DNA from: Owenia fusiformis
Lineage: Eukaryota > Annelida > Polychaeta > Sabellida > Oweniidae
Direction of reading: 5' to 3'
Length of the DNA: 64,000 nt
NCBI GenBank assembly: GCA_903813345.2
Contig: CAIIXF020000001.1
Coordinates: 11,949,915 to 12,013,914 of the forward strand
Part shown: one piece after another, positions 13,301-24,000 of the stretch
Numbering within the stretch: the first letter of the stretch is position 1
Layout of the letters: each line of letters starts with the position of its first letter
Made by a program: the position numbers and the translations under genes
The notes under the pieces: generated by a model
Database searches by the model: none
Seen by the model: the letters and a program-made list of their open reading frames with translations, nothing else
Told to the model about the DNA's origin: nothing

Positions 13301-14130
13301 CTATGACACTTTTAGTAGAAGGTGGCCATTTTGAAAATTTTTTTGAAAAATGGCCGCCATTTTAATGTATTTTACAATAATTCGAAAAGTAGTGAAGCGA
13401 TTTTGTTCATATTTGGTATGTGAATACTGTAAGCATGGCACACTGTCTAATGACACTTTTGGTAGAAGGCGGCCATTTTTGCTATATACTTTGTTTGTAA
13501 AAATGCCATCCATGGCTGTTCGATGGGATTCGCTACGCTTTGGCGTTGCCGTTGTTCTGGTTATTTATTCGGTTGAACCATTGAATTTTTTGTTGATCTT
13601 TTTGATCTTTATTAGATTAGAAATGAACGACTTTTCTTGTCTTGAAATGACAGAATAAATAACTATGGTACCCATTTTAAATTAGATTTTAAGTTGCCTT
13701 GTTAATGTTGAAATAAGGAGTTCAATATCAATAGATGGCAACTTTGAATTTGCACTCAATAATTTCAATATTTCTTGCATAATCTCAAAAATACAATGCA
13801 ATACTAAAACAGCTTAACTTGATGTTGAATTTGTAAGAGCATAGGCAGGAGAACTTAACTTTGTTACTATTCTAGTCTAATTTGGAATAACTTATGCACA
13901 AATCAGTCCATATGCATATCAGTCAAAATTTTTTCTTTTTCAGTTTGAAGAAGCAAGGGGAAGAACTGGAAGACTTTATCAACCATTTGTTTCACAATTC
14001 TCGGCCAACGGAAGGCGCTACCCAACAACCACCTGATGCTCACGGTTACCCTGGCAACCAACAAACAACACAACCATCTTGGAATTCCTCTAGTAAAAAT
14101 AAGAAACGTGGTAAAAAGAAGCGACATTAG
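4357..14130 (+). CDS. DNAJC14: DnaJ homolog subfamily C member 14-like (5' end outside window)
   Basis: Nine exons join in phase: 4357-4462, 6120-6341, 7273-7357, 9943-10011, 10342-10401, 10851-10898, 11135-11254, 11843-12039 and 13944-14130, giving about 364 residues and a stop at 14130. The first visible exon begins in phase 1, so earlier exons lie left of the window. Order of parts: a hydrophobic stretch (WSLLWMVLQLLFTCVCLLFV), a linker, a J domain with the HPD motif at the end of exon 7273-7357, then the Jiv90-type region. That region has a zinc-ribbon-like CDHCGGKH...CDRCNARH and the family block GDLWAESTMLGF...VYDITEWA. The tail is basic (KNKKRGKKKRH). Members of this family are ER-membrane J proteins that stimulate Hsp70 and affect receptor export; that role is family knowledge. 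Three exons sit next to or inside repeats: the first exon's acceptor lies in an 86-bp satellite, the J-domain exon follows a 34-bp array, and transposons fill the introns. Confidence 0.93.
4479..4586. mobile_element. Short mariner-type MITE
   Basis: Inverted ends of about 30 bases: 'TACAGAGTGTCCCGAAAGTA' on the left and 'TACAGGCTGTCCCAAAAGTA' from the other strand on the right, with TA at both borders. It is about 108 bp and lies just after the donor of the first visible DNAJC14-like exon. Confidence 0.75.
4664..4853. mobile_element. CAGTAAAACCTGT-type MITE (copy 1)
   Basis: It starts TACAGTGAAACCTGTATATC and ends with the complement (CAGGTTTTACTCTCA). The interior repeats 'CCGAACAC' words in both orientations. 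The same termini recur at 19626-19800 and 60250-60691, and partial copies at about 10500-10650, 20497-20545 and 43776-43836. A TA target and CAG start suggest a pogo/mariner affinity, which is inference. Confidence 0.7.
5340..5408 (-). pseudogene. tRNA-like sequence (Gly/Ala-like), probably a pseudogene or SINE head
   Basis: Read on the minus strand it has a good A box (TGGTGTAGCGGTAGAATCC), a paired anticodon stem (CTCGC/GCGGG), and a B box GGTTCGAATCC followed by a T run. It resembles metazoan tRNA-Gly closely in the D and anticodon arms. The two acceptor strands (AATACGG and ATTCGCC) do not pair, the anticodon loop TGAGCAC has G where U33 is required, and the T stem has a mismatch. It is therefore not expected to be a working tRNA. 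Confidence 0.6.
5409..6119. other. Intron without recognised feature
   Basis: Intron sequence of the DNAJC14-like gene between the tRNA-like element and the exon at 6120. Frames here are short and match nothing recognisable. It ends in a normal acceptor (TATACTTTCAG at 6109-6119). Confidence 0.5.
6461..6922. mobile_element. hAT-type MITE with perfect 8-bp target duplication
   Basis: Ends are TAGGGGTGAGACGAGTCGA and its complement (GTCGTCTCACCCCTA). The flanking 8-bp duplication GTAATTTT is at 6453-6460 and 6923-6930. The interior is rich in GATTCGAGTCGA-type repeats and has no transposase. TIR pattern and TSD length are diagnostic for hAT elements. It appears to have inserted at the left edge of the 34-bp array, because the right flank (GTAATTTTGTTTCA) resembles an array unit. 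Confidence 0.88.
6931..7272 (+). repeat. 34-bp array repeating the J-domain exon acceptor
   Basis: Roughly nine degenerate copies of 'TATTCTTGGTGTTAAACTTG' plus 'TGATTTTGTTTCAG' lead into the real acceptor at 7271-7272. The real exon starts TATTCTTGGTGTTAAACTTGATGC, so each unit is the acceptor plus the first 20 exon bases. Several copies keep a usable TTTCAG; others have lost the AG. Confidence 0.88.
7373..9417. mobile_element. 2.05-kb element with ~277-bp terminal inverted repeats
   Basis: 7373-7650 and 9141-9417 are complementary over nearly their whole length (ends ACTCTGTTAAGCATGATAAA and its complement). The arms are highly similar, so the insertion is fairly young. The interior of about 1.5 kb is AT-rich and has no long frame. 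No clear target duplication is visible. It is a non-autonomous long-TIR or fold-back element of unassigned superfamily, in the intron between the first two J-domain exons. Confidence 0.85.
9418..9942. other. Intron with a diverged ~185-bp tandem duplication
   Basis: About 9620-9690 and 9770-9840 share 'GTAGTACTTATACCCTGAGA'-like and 'AAATGTAAGCTTTCTAA'-like words in the same order, indicating an old tandem duplication. Nothing coding is seen before the acceptor at 9942. Confidence 0.45.
12137..12500. mobile_element. MITE with AACGAAGTTCATCAGTCTACTGC ends
   Basis: A unit of about 180 bp has inverted ends: 'AAGTTCATCAGTCTACTGC' on the left and its complement near 12291-12312. A second, less complete copy follows in tandem (about 12340-12495). 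The same family recurs at 35141-35420. No frame is present. Confidence 0.7.
12513..13568 (+). mobile_element. (TCCG)n repeat element, copy 1
   Basis: It starts with 'TATCCCATCGAAACGAAGTT', then a (TCCG/TCTG/TACG)n microsatellite at about 12560-12638, then a conserved 'GGGCAATAACTCAAATACCG' stretch. Four to five tandem blocks of about 125 bp follow, each bracketed by ATGGCGGCCATTTT-type palindromes, and it ends 'CGATGGGATTCGCTACGCTT...GTTGTTCTGG'. A second copy lies inverted at 55545-56718 and a degraded one at 23300-23490. No coding capacity is seen: the frames through the TCCG run give only low-complexity protein. Confidence 0.85.
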
Positions 14131-15510
14131 TTTTGGCCTCTCATTTTGACAATTAACATCAGGGTGGTGAACTATAAGTTATTGGACTATTTCATTGCAT
14201 GTATTTCATAAAGTTCTGGGAGAAGGTGCTTTTCACATTTTCACATTTTCAGCTTAATCATGCGATGGCACACATTTATTTTATTCAGATGATTAACACA
14301 ACCACCTGGTAATTTAAAGTCATATTCAAGTTGAATGGGAATGTAAATTCAGTTTCACATGTACTACGGTTTTCGGGACATAGCCAGGTATATCCTTGGT
14401 GGGTTAATATTTTCAAATTCTGGCTATGGTCCTTATTTGTAAAACCAGTTCACACATCTTGAGTGATGTGACCATTGCTTTAACATATTAATCAATGCAA
14501 TAATTCTAGCTCGTAGATTATAGTGTTTTATGTTAGTTGTTTGATACTTCATTGTTGGAAACTGCTGAATAAGTTCAGGGAGACACTGAAGATGTATGTT
14601 TATTAATGTTTTTTATGTGAAAAATCAAGGTGACTTTTGATAAGCATGATTGTATTCAATATGGTACATTATAGGGGAAAAGTAAGGTTTGCTGTGTTAA
14701 CATAGAACAGAAGATCATATTGTACTGAAAATCAAAGTTTTACAGATGAAGGTTAATGCCAAATCTTGATCATTTTAATTGTGTCTTTTATACTTAGTAT
14801 TGACGACTATTCCATGTACTGGTTAAGTTACTCCAAACCTAAAATTATCTATTTTGTGTCATGTTTAGAGCAAAGTTAATTAACTTTTTATTTTATGGTT
14901 TGGTTTCCATTTCAGGTATAAGTATAGAGTACTGTATTGAATACAGTCATGAATGCACTTCACACGTGTGAAAAAAACATGACAAAATGCTCAGATTTTG
15001 TAATTCCAAATCAGTTTTTATTTTTTATTTCATAATGATAATGCTCATATGACAAATATAAGGCAAAGTAAGGTGAATATAGATATAACTTTATAAATTT
15101 TATTGACTGGATCATGTTACTGAATATTTTAAAAATTGCCACACTTGTGAGAACAATCAATACTTTGAAGACATTGTCTTGCCAAATCTTGATCATTTTA
15201 ATTGTGTCTTTAATATTTAGTATTTATGACTATTCCATGTACAGTGTTAGCCAATAGGGCTATACATGTTTCCTGGACTTGAGTTTGTGGAATAGACATT
15301 GTATCATTATTTTAATTAATAGTTAAAAAGACATCATTTTCCACACATCTGTAAGGGAATTTTTAACATTCATGCCAACTCATGTGTGTAACTTCTTGTT
15401 TCATGTTATGTTATTTTGCTATATACTAGTACTGTATAAAACTATTTAATTGAGCTACTTCATATTGTATGCAAATAAATAAGGAAATAAAACTTATTTA
15501 CTTTCATTTC
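14131..15510 (+). other. 3' UTR of the DNAJC14-like gene
   Basis: No open frame follows the stop at 14130. AATAAA signals lie at 15474-15479 and 15486-15491, so the transcript probably ends near 15.5 kb. The stretch is AT-rich. It contains a direct repeat of about 65 bases (about 14759-14822 and 15179-15242) sharing the core 'AATCTTGATCATTTTAATTG'. The UTR end is inferred from the signals only. Confidence 0.6.
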
Positions 15511-15847
15511 AAACTTTTATTTGTACCTTGTATGTATAAATAATACAACTATAATATTGTTTCGTAAAAAACATCTACCCATTTTTACTGAGTGTTTCAT
15601 TCAGTTTTAAGTTGGACAATAATAGTAGAAAACAATAGTTTCCTAATACACATATTCATTCAAATTCAAATTCTGCTCGACTTCTCCAATATTGAAATGT
15701 TTAATCAAAGAGGCTATTTACATCAGGACATATATCTCTATTATCAACAGGGATAAGGGCAACTATGAGCTCAGAAACTGTTCAGAAACGTTTCAAATAA
15801 GTTTCAATATTGGATAAGTTGAGCAGAATTTGAATGAATATCATATA

Positions 15848-17517
15848 CAGGGTGGTCCAAAAAAATGGGACACTCGTATTTTGAAAATAGATATTGTTGA
15901 TTTTCTTGATGAAAACTTGACATATTATATACCAGTGGATAGGGAATTTACTTATCTTTAATTTGGTATACCATAAGTTCAAATTTATTATAATGTCTGT
16001 CAACCAGCGTCCATTATATAAATGACGTCATTTTCGTTTCAAAACAGGTTTTCCGAAACTTGCAAAAACCAAGTTTTTAGTCAACTTGATTTACATAATT
16101 AGACGCTCAATATATCCACCAATTTGATCAATTATAGCTCTCGATTTTAGCCTTAACTGGTCAAATGCATCATTGACATGCTGTTGAGACAGTGAATTTG
16201 CCTTTCCAATAATTCTGTCCTTAAGGGACTGAGTAGATGTAAGGGGTTCATGGTAAACCAATTCTGTTAGTTCTCCAAATACGCGGTAGTCGCAGACATT
16301 GACATCAGATGATCCAATTATGTTGTTTTTGGACCATCCTGATATGAGCTCACTTTCGAATTATTACATTTTCCAACAAGATGGGGTTCCAAGCAATAGA
16401 TCTCACAAGAGTGTCAATTGTTTAAAGGAAAATGTGCCTAGATTCATTCCCCTTAATCACTGCCTCGCCCAGATCACCTGATTACCCAACGTCTACCACT
16501 ACCACGTATGGGGAGGACTGACAGAATTGGTATACCATAAATCCTTAAAGGGTTCCGATTAGCATCCCGTATAAAAACAATATGGCGGCTCCAGGCGAAT
16601 TAACAGGATCAGTCCATTTTTAAGAAATAAGGGGAGTTCTGTAAAATCCAGTTTATTGAAATTGTCTTTGAGATAAAGTAATCCGTTTATAATGATTTTG
16701 AAAACGTTATCCAAAGAGTGATTGCGTTCAAAGAATACATGTACAACAGCTAATATAAATCCTTGTATTAGAAACCGGTTTGTCTTGCTTTGTTTCATTT
16801 GTAGGATATTTCATATGCCAAGCTGTGTGCTATTACGTTATGGGGAAATTTAGATGCCAATCTTTCCTTATTATAAACAAATAGAAGATCCTGAAACTTC
16901 ACCCATAAATGTGGAATTGATTTGTCAAAAAAAAAATCACCCTTTTATAAATGTGTGACGATCTACAATATACTTATGCTATATAACAGTTAGAGGTGTT
17001 GACACAACGACCTCGAACCTGAGAACCCTTGAGTATTATTCCGGGATCGGGCCTTTTATACTAAACGGTGAGCAACACCAGAAACGAGCGTTCGATTTGC
17101 TAAACGATATGCGTCACCCTTTAAGATCTATTCAGTCCCCTAAGGACAGAATTATTGAGAAGTGAAATTCATTGTCTCAACAGCATATCAATGATGCTAT
17201 TGACCAATTTAGGCCAAAATTGAGGGCTACAATTGATCAAAATGGTGGACATATTGAACATCTGTTTATGTAAATAAAGTTGACAATAAAACTTGGTTTT
17301 TGCTACTTTTGGAAAACCTGTTTTGAAACGAAAATGACGTCATTTATTTATATTATGGACGCTGATTGACAGACATTAAAATAAATTTGAATTTATGATA
17401 TACCAAATTAAAGATGAGTAAATTCCCTATCCACTGGTATATAATATGACATGTTTCATCAAGAAAATCAATATCTATTTTCGAAATACGAGTGTCCCAT
17501 TTTTTTGGACCACCCTG
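15848..17517. mobile_element. Fold-back mariner-like element, defective
   Basis: TA-flanked ends CAGGGTGGTCCAAAAAAATG and its complement. The left ~450 bases are an inverted copy of the right end, including the 3' part of a transposase. Fragments read SPDVNVCDYRVFGELTELVY and DRIIGKANSLSQQH on the minus strand (about 16120-16310), and YYIFQQDGVPSNRSH (16365-16410) and DQNGGHIEHLFM (17235-17271) on the plus strand. These are typical of the DDE catalytic region and C terminus of mariner transposases. The N-terminal half is missing, and the copy is interrupted at about 16553-17128 by another insertion. Confidence 0.85.
16553..17128. mobile_element. Possible TTAA-flanked insertion inside the mariner copy
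   Basis: Transposase sequence stops after CTTAAAGGGT near 16552 and resumes after ACCCTTTAAG near 17128. Ends AGGGTTCCG... and its rough complement ...GCGTCACCCT are flanked by TTAA. Short imperfect inverted ends and a TTAA target suggest a piggyBac-like MITE, but similarity of the ends is limited. Confidence 0.45.
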
Positions 17518-18025
17518 TATATCCAGATGAATATATTCGATAGTAATAAACTTTTAAAAGTATTAAATGGGAGAATTCAATGATATAAGCCAATTCATGC
17601 ATATACAATAATGTATGCCTTTGTATTAAATAATAATATATATGGCATTGTACTAAAATACCTTAATTGGTGACTTCAATGTAATGTCTACATCTTAAAT
17701 CAGAGACATTGATTGTGCTTTTAATATACAGAACTACCTCCTATAACCATAGTACAGTAGACCTATCAAGAGTTCAATGATTGTAGAAGGAATGCACATG
17801 AAAATGTCCAAATTATCCTATATTTATAATTAACTCAGTAAGACCCTGATAAGTCCAAAAGGCAGATTCTCATGGTGATTCATTTACTTCTTTTTAATAG
17901 AGATCTACTGATGATATGATCATTTTAAATCTGTATCTCCAAGTTTGATTATATTCTACTTTCCTCCATTTTTTACCTTCTCCCATTCAAATTCATGTTT
18001 AAATACATAATTAATAATGTCAGCT
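17518..18025. other. Intergenic / 3' flank of the coiled-coil gene
   Basis: Between the mariner copy and the coiled-coil gene stop codon (18026-18028). AT-rich and without a coding frame. It probably includes the 3' UTR of the minus-strand gene; no decisive polyadenylation signal was identified. Confidence 0.5.
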
Positions 18026-21000
18026 CTATAGTTCATCTAAGTCTAGGGAGTCATCACTGTCAGCCGTATCCACATCACTCAAGTTTAAATCATCAAGCTC
18101 CTCAGAGAAAGCTAAAAAATAATAACATGTTGTTCTAGGATTTTTGGTATGTTGAAGTGAATTACAGTTAAACTTGTATAATTTGTCAAATTTTTATGTC
18201 ACCACTTCATGGGTGACATATTGTTATACAGTGTATAACTTGTGTTGTATACATTTTTTCCTAATGTTTAATTCACCAAATATTTCAAATCTACCTCTAT
18301 CAAACAACATTTTCTCTAGAAAGAGCCAACATCAATGATTATTTTGGCAAAATCAAGATTTTTGAATTATGATTCGAATACTCGCGGGATCGCTATACTA
18401 TGGTAAAAGTGTTATGTCAGAAAAATTTTAATTTGACAGAGGTAACATAACATAACAGAGTAGTGCGATTGTGCCTTATAAAACTCACCAGATACTTTTT
18501 CTTTTGGCCCATTGTGTTTAGATTTTCTATTCGACCTGAGAGACAAATCTGAGGTATAATCTGCAAGGCTTAGGCTGCTACTTAGATCAAGGTCACTACT
18601 GTGTATACTGAACATATCTGCTGGTCCCCTGATTTTGGCTTGTGGTTTCTTTTTGTGCCGTTTGGATTTTTCTGCAATATAATCAATTAAAATTAGAGCA
18701 GGTAACATTATACCAGTATGATTTTGTGATATTTTGTCCACAATGTGATGACAAAAACCTCGTCTTTAATTTACAAATATTGAAAAAGATAATATGAGGT
18801 GCCCCTTGGCCTGATATATAATATGAAAGGTGAAACATATTTTAACAAGGCATTAACATGACAAAATGTCACCACCTAGATGCTCACAATATTATTAGTT
18901 CAAAGATTTGAATTTCTGAGAACTCTATAGATGATTTTGAAAAAATGGTCAATTTGAAACAAGTTTTTTGACCCTGAGAAGCTCATTGAAGATGAAATCT
19001 CAAATCTAGGGTCAGATTTGAACTTATGAGAACTTGAAGATGATTTTGAAAAAAAACTAGTCAATTTGAAGCAAGTTGAAAAAATACCTTTTTTTGACCT
19101 TGAACAGGTCATCAAAGGTCAAATCTTAATTCTAGAGTTAGATTTGAACTTCTGAAAACTTGGAGATGATTTTGAAAAAAATGAAGTCAGTCGAAACAGT
19201 ATTTGTCAAGTTATTGGAAGTTGTAAGAAATTGTTACAGACACCGGTCACAACCAGTCAACCGCCATCCGCCGATCACCGTCACAAAAAATGGAGACCAT
19301 AACAATATGTCACCACTTTTTGGTAGTGACATAAAATACCCTACAAGTTGTCCAAGAAATAAACTTTTCTTTGGTGGCATCCATCATGCATTGTATACCC
19401 AAATAAAGTTACAAATACCCGCAACAATATTATTGCTACTTATATCAATGTTCAATTTAATGTTCTTTCTGGCTGCATACTAGTACCTGTATTTTGTTTT
19501 ATTGGCTGGGAATGTGTGAGTTGATTGTTTGTCTCCATGTGTCCTATTCTGTCTCTTAATGCAGCTACAGTCAGGCTGAAAGCAGTAAAACTTATTATCA
19601 ATCAACAGTAATATCAAATTCTAAATACAGTAAAACCTGTATCAGTGGAACACCTTAGGCACCTCAAAATAATGTACTTTGAAGGTGTTCCACTTTATTT
19701 ACAGAGGTTCGTTTTACATTAAGTTGAAGGGAAACTGGGCTTTGAAGTGTTACACTTATGGAGGGGTTCCACTTAGTGAGGTGTTCCATAGGTTTTACTT
19801 ATAATGTTCCCCGACAAATTTTAATTAATACTTAAGAGGATGAGGTAAAAATTTTAGACAAGGCTTTAACATGCAAAATGTCACCACCTGCCATATGTTA
19901 CAGGCACTTTCCACTTAAAAATTGTAGACTATAACAATATGTCACGACTTGTGATGGTGACATAAAAACTAACCGAAGTTCTGTTATTTGATGTTTCTCA
20001 TGATCCCTGTCTTCCTCCTGTCGATTGCTATTCTGCTGCTGTGTCTGGTAGGTGTCTGACAGTTCCCTAAATATCTGAAATAAATGACTCAAGAAATAAA
20101 ATGTCATAAGCTTTCAACTTTTATCACATTTTAAAAACTCAATAAGCAACACTGATTAATATTAATGACACAGACACAATGATGCAGTGACTCAAAAATG
20201 GATTTTATAATTAAGCCCATTTGAAGTAAAATATTGAATATTTGCGGGCCTGTTATGACATTTCTATCAATTCCTATCACATATTTAATCAGAATATCTT
20301 TGATTACCCTTTCGAGTCTGTCATTCCTCCTACTAAGATCTTGGTTGTCTGCCCTTAAAGTGGTCATCTCAAGATCTGTTTTCACTGTAAACAGAATACA
20401 GTAAAACCCTAGATATTCACTCATCTACTACTTGAAAGGATATGTGTTCCCTGTATGGTGTCAGATTTGGTCACACATAATGCAACGAGTATATACAGTA
20501 AAACCTGTCTAAGTTGAACACCTTTGGTACATCTAAAATGTTCTACTTACCCATTCTAGTTTTAACAGATTCCAATTCCCTACGTAATGAGTCATTATCC
20601 TCTCTAACAAAGCGCTTCCTGAAAATAGTAACGAAGCCAAAATAGAGCAAGAATTTCCATTCCAATAAGACATTGTAAAACAGACAAAAATAGCAAAAAT
20701 TTAGAGATTACGATAAAAAATATATAACAATATATACAATATATAAGTGGTATCAAGGTCATTCATGATGATGATGATGTCAGTTCTTTAGTGCATATAG
20801 GCAAAATATAGGTATCCTGAAATAGTTGTCATTGATTGGTCAGACTGGTTGAAAGTTGGAAGAAGTTGTTGCTTTGAGAAATTACAACCTCATACTTAAG
20901 CCATCTGCATTTCAAGATCATATAAGAGATCGCTTATCAAAAACGGAACTTCTTTAATATTATCAAGAATTAACCAGGTATAAACCCATTCTTACAAATC

Positions 21001-24000
21001 TTGAATTTCTCTAGTCGCATCAAACATTTGATTGGTGCCTAGGTGTGTGAGGTCATCACTCTTTTTCTGCGCCTGTAGCTGGCTTTGTACCATATGTAGT
21101 TCTGTCATCATATTGCGCTTCCATTGCTCAATCTTACGCTCTGTTTCCAGATCAACACCTTTCTCATATACCCTGTCACTTAGCTTATTGAGCTCATCTA
21201 CAATAATACATATACAATACAAATACAATAGTGCAAATTAGTATCAGATATCATATGATTTTATCAATGAGCCGAGGAAATGATATTGAGATATATGAAA
21301 AATATGGAAATATGAAATTGGATTTACCTATTAAATTCATGTATGCTATCATTCATATGAGAATGTGTTTAAAGGCAAACTCATATTTATGTGTTAAAAG
21401 ATGTCTCTCAGTAAAAACTGATCACTACCATCTCTTACAGGAAGTACATGTATTAGTATAATCCCCACTTAAGATACCATTAAGTTAAAAAATAATGGGA
21501 TACCTTGTATACTTTTGAGCTCCTTTTTGTAAAAGTTCCTCTCTCCTTCCATCTTATCAACTGACCTTCTCAGCTTATCTATCAGCTAAAAATAAAGAAA
21601 ATATAATTTGTCTTCATTTGGCAAAATACAGAGTAGTTTGTTTTCATAAATTCCCAAGCATAATTTTCATGTGTACAGTATCTTCATGGGCGTAGCCAGG
21701 GGGGTAAGATAGGTGTGATCATACACTTTGCTCAACGCCACATAAAAGAAAAAAGCAATTTTGTAAAACTTGTTGAAAGTTTGAAATGCTTAGAATGCAC
21801 CATATACAATGTAAATTTCAAAAAATTTCTGGGGGTGAACCCTCATAACCCCTTTTTGGGGCTCGTTTTACTCGCTGTGATGCAAACCCCAAAAATCACA
21901 CCCCCATGACAATTGCTGGCTAAGTCCCAACTACTTGTATATGACTGAAGCAATTCAGTGGTACATATATAACAAAAGAAGCAATACAGTGGTACATATA
22001 TAACACCAGATTCAGTAAGCCACACTGTCTCTGTCTTTCTGTATATTCTATGATGCAACGGAGAGAGATGCAATGAACATCAAAATACTAATACCACCAC
22101 CAGCCAACCCAATGAAAGTTTCTCTGCAAAAATACACAGTAAATACCACGAAGTAAAACACTATAGTAAATGAGAAAAGTGTCCCAGGGGATAAGTTTAT
22201 TGAAGAGTACTTTATCATATTGTCAGGTAAATCACCAATGAGGTGTTAAACCCTGAAATAAAACATCACGCTAGGATTGTGTTTAGTTCAAAAGCATCTA
22301 AAACAAGAAGAAACAAGGCAATGCAAAATGACACCACCTGCCATGGAATGCCTAACACCAACCACCAAACACAAACTGCCAAACACCAACCACCGCTACA
22401 AAAATATTTGGAGACTACAACAGTTTGTGGTTGTGAAAAAATGATAAACTGAATAGAGGTATTCTCAATTGTTTTTAACAATATAAAATATTTCAAAAAA
22501 TGATTTCAGGAAACAATGAAGAATAACCATCACCAGACTGATATTTTGAGTTAAGGGGAAGTTACATCTCTTACTTTATTTCTAAGTGATTACACCGACC
22601 CTGTGACTGAATACCAAGGACAGATTACCTCCATACACGCAATAAACGCAATTATCTAAAGAGAAGATGTGTGTTCAATGATCAATGGGGGAATTATAAG
22701 AGAATGGTGTTTCTAGAAATCATTGCAGTAATTTGATACAAGGCATTAACATGCAAAATGTCGCCATTTAACCATTTGTTACAGATGCCAACCACCGAAT
22801 GCTAAACACCAACTGCCTAACACCATCCATAAAAAAGTTGGAGCCTGTAACAACATGTCACTATTTGTGGTGGTGACATATGGATCTCTTGTACCATTTT
22901 CAGATTGGAGGACCTTTCACGGAACATAATTAATGTGACCTGACATAAACTAGCCATCTATTAATCTGATCATGACCCTAGTGTAACCATGGCCTTGTAA
23001 CCTTTGACCTAAGTTTGACCATGACCTTAATGCAGCATTCCATGGCCTTGTAACCTTTGACCTTAGTTTGACCATGACCTTAATGCACCATTCAAAGGTT
23101 TGCATGCAGGGAGGGTTGGGAATTTGACATGGAGTATTGTCCCAGGAGATAGGATTTTGACATATCACTTCATCTCAGGAGTAGGGACTTTTGGAACCTT
23201 TGAATGGCATGCAACATTCCAACACTTGAGCAGAGCTTGTTTGTCCCTAGGCTCAACATATAAAATGCAAACCATATCCGTCAATTAGCATTTGAGTTAT
23301 CAAAGATTACATTCCTTTTTTTAAGAAAAAATGGCAGCCATTTTGAAATTCTCTTAGCATCATCATACAAAAATTGAGTTATCGCCCGGACAAACGGATG
23401 GAGGGGCGAATTGATGGATGGACAAATGGACGGACAGACGGAAGAATGGATGGCTTTCCTATATTCCCCTCGAACTTTGTTCGGTGTGATAATAAATAAA
23501 ATTTGGCAAGATTACACCAAGCAATACATACCCTCTCTTGGTGTTCAATTTTATCATTCAGAAGAGCTACCACTGCTGGAGATTGATCTATTTCTATATA
23601 TGGGGCATCATTTGACATCATCCCAGGTTCAGGATTTGATGAATACGATCGCCCAGATGATGAATAAGCAGGGTAATTACTCTGGGATGGCACTGTGCTT
23701 TGTCCAGCCTCAAGGTCTCTGAAGCCAACATGTCTCGTCTTAGGGGTGGAGGCCATGAAATCGCGAGAGGAACCAGCTCGTAAATGGGAAAATTCTGGAG
23801 ACAAAATTGATATGTTCCATTGTATTTTTTATTAACAAGGTACCCCATTAACAATATTAATATTAATTACTTGATTTATTAATACAATTATGACACATTA
23901 GTTGATTTAATATAAAGTAATTTTACTAAAAATCAATAATAACAATAACTAAATTGCGATGTTTTTTTGTGAAATTCTGTCAACATTGTTTAATTATTCA

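Noticed and set aside
12905-13658. Overlapping frames starting MAAI / MAAF
   Set aside because: They are readings through the ATGGCGGCCATTTT tandem blocks of a repeat element, without family resemblance.
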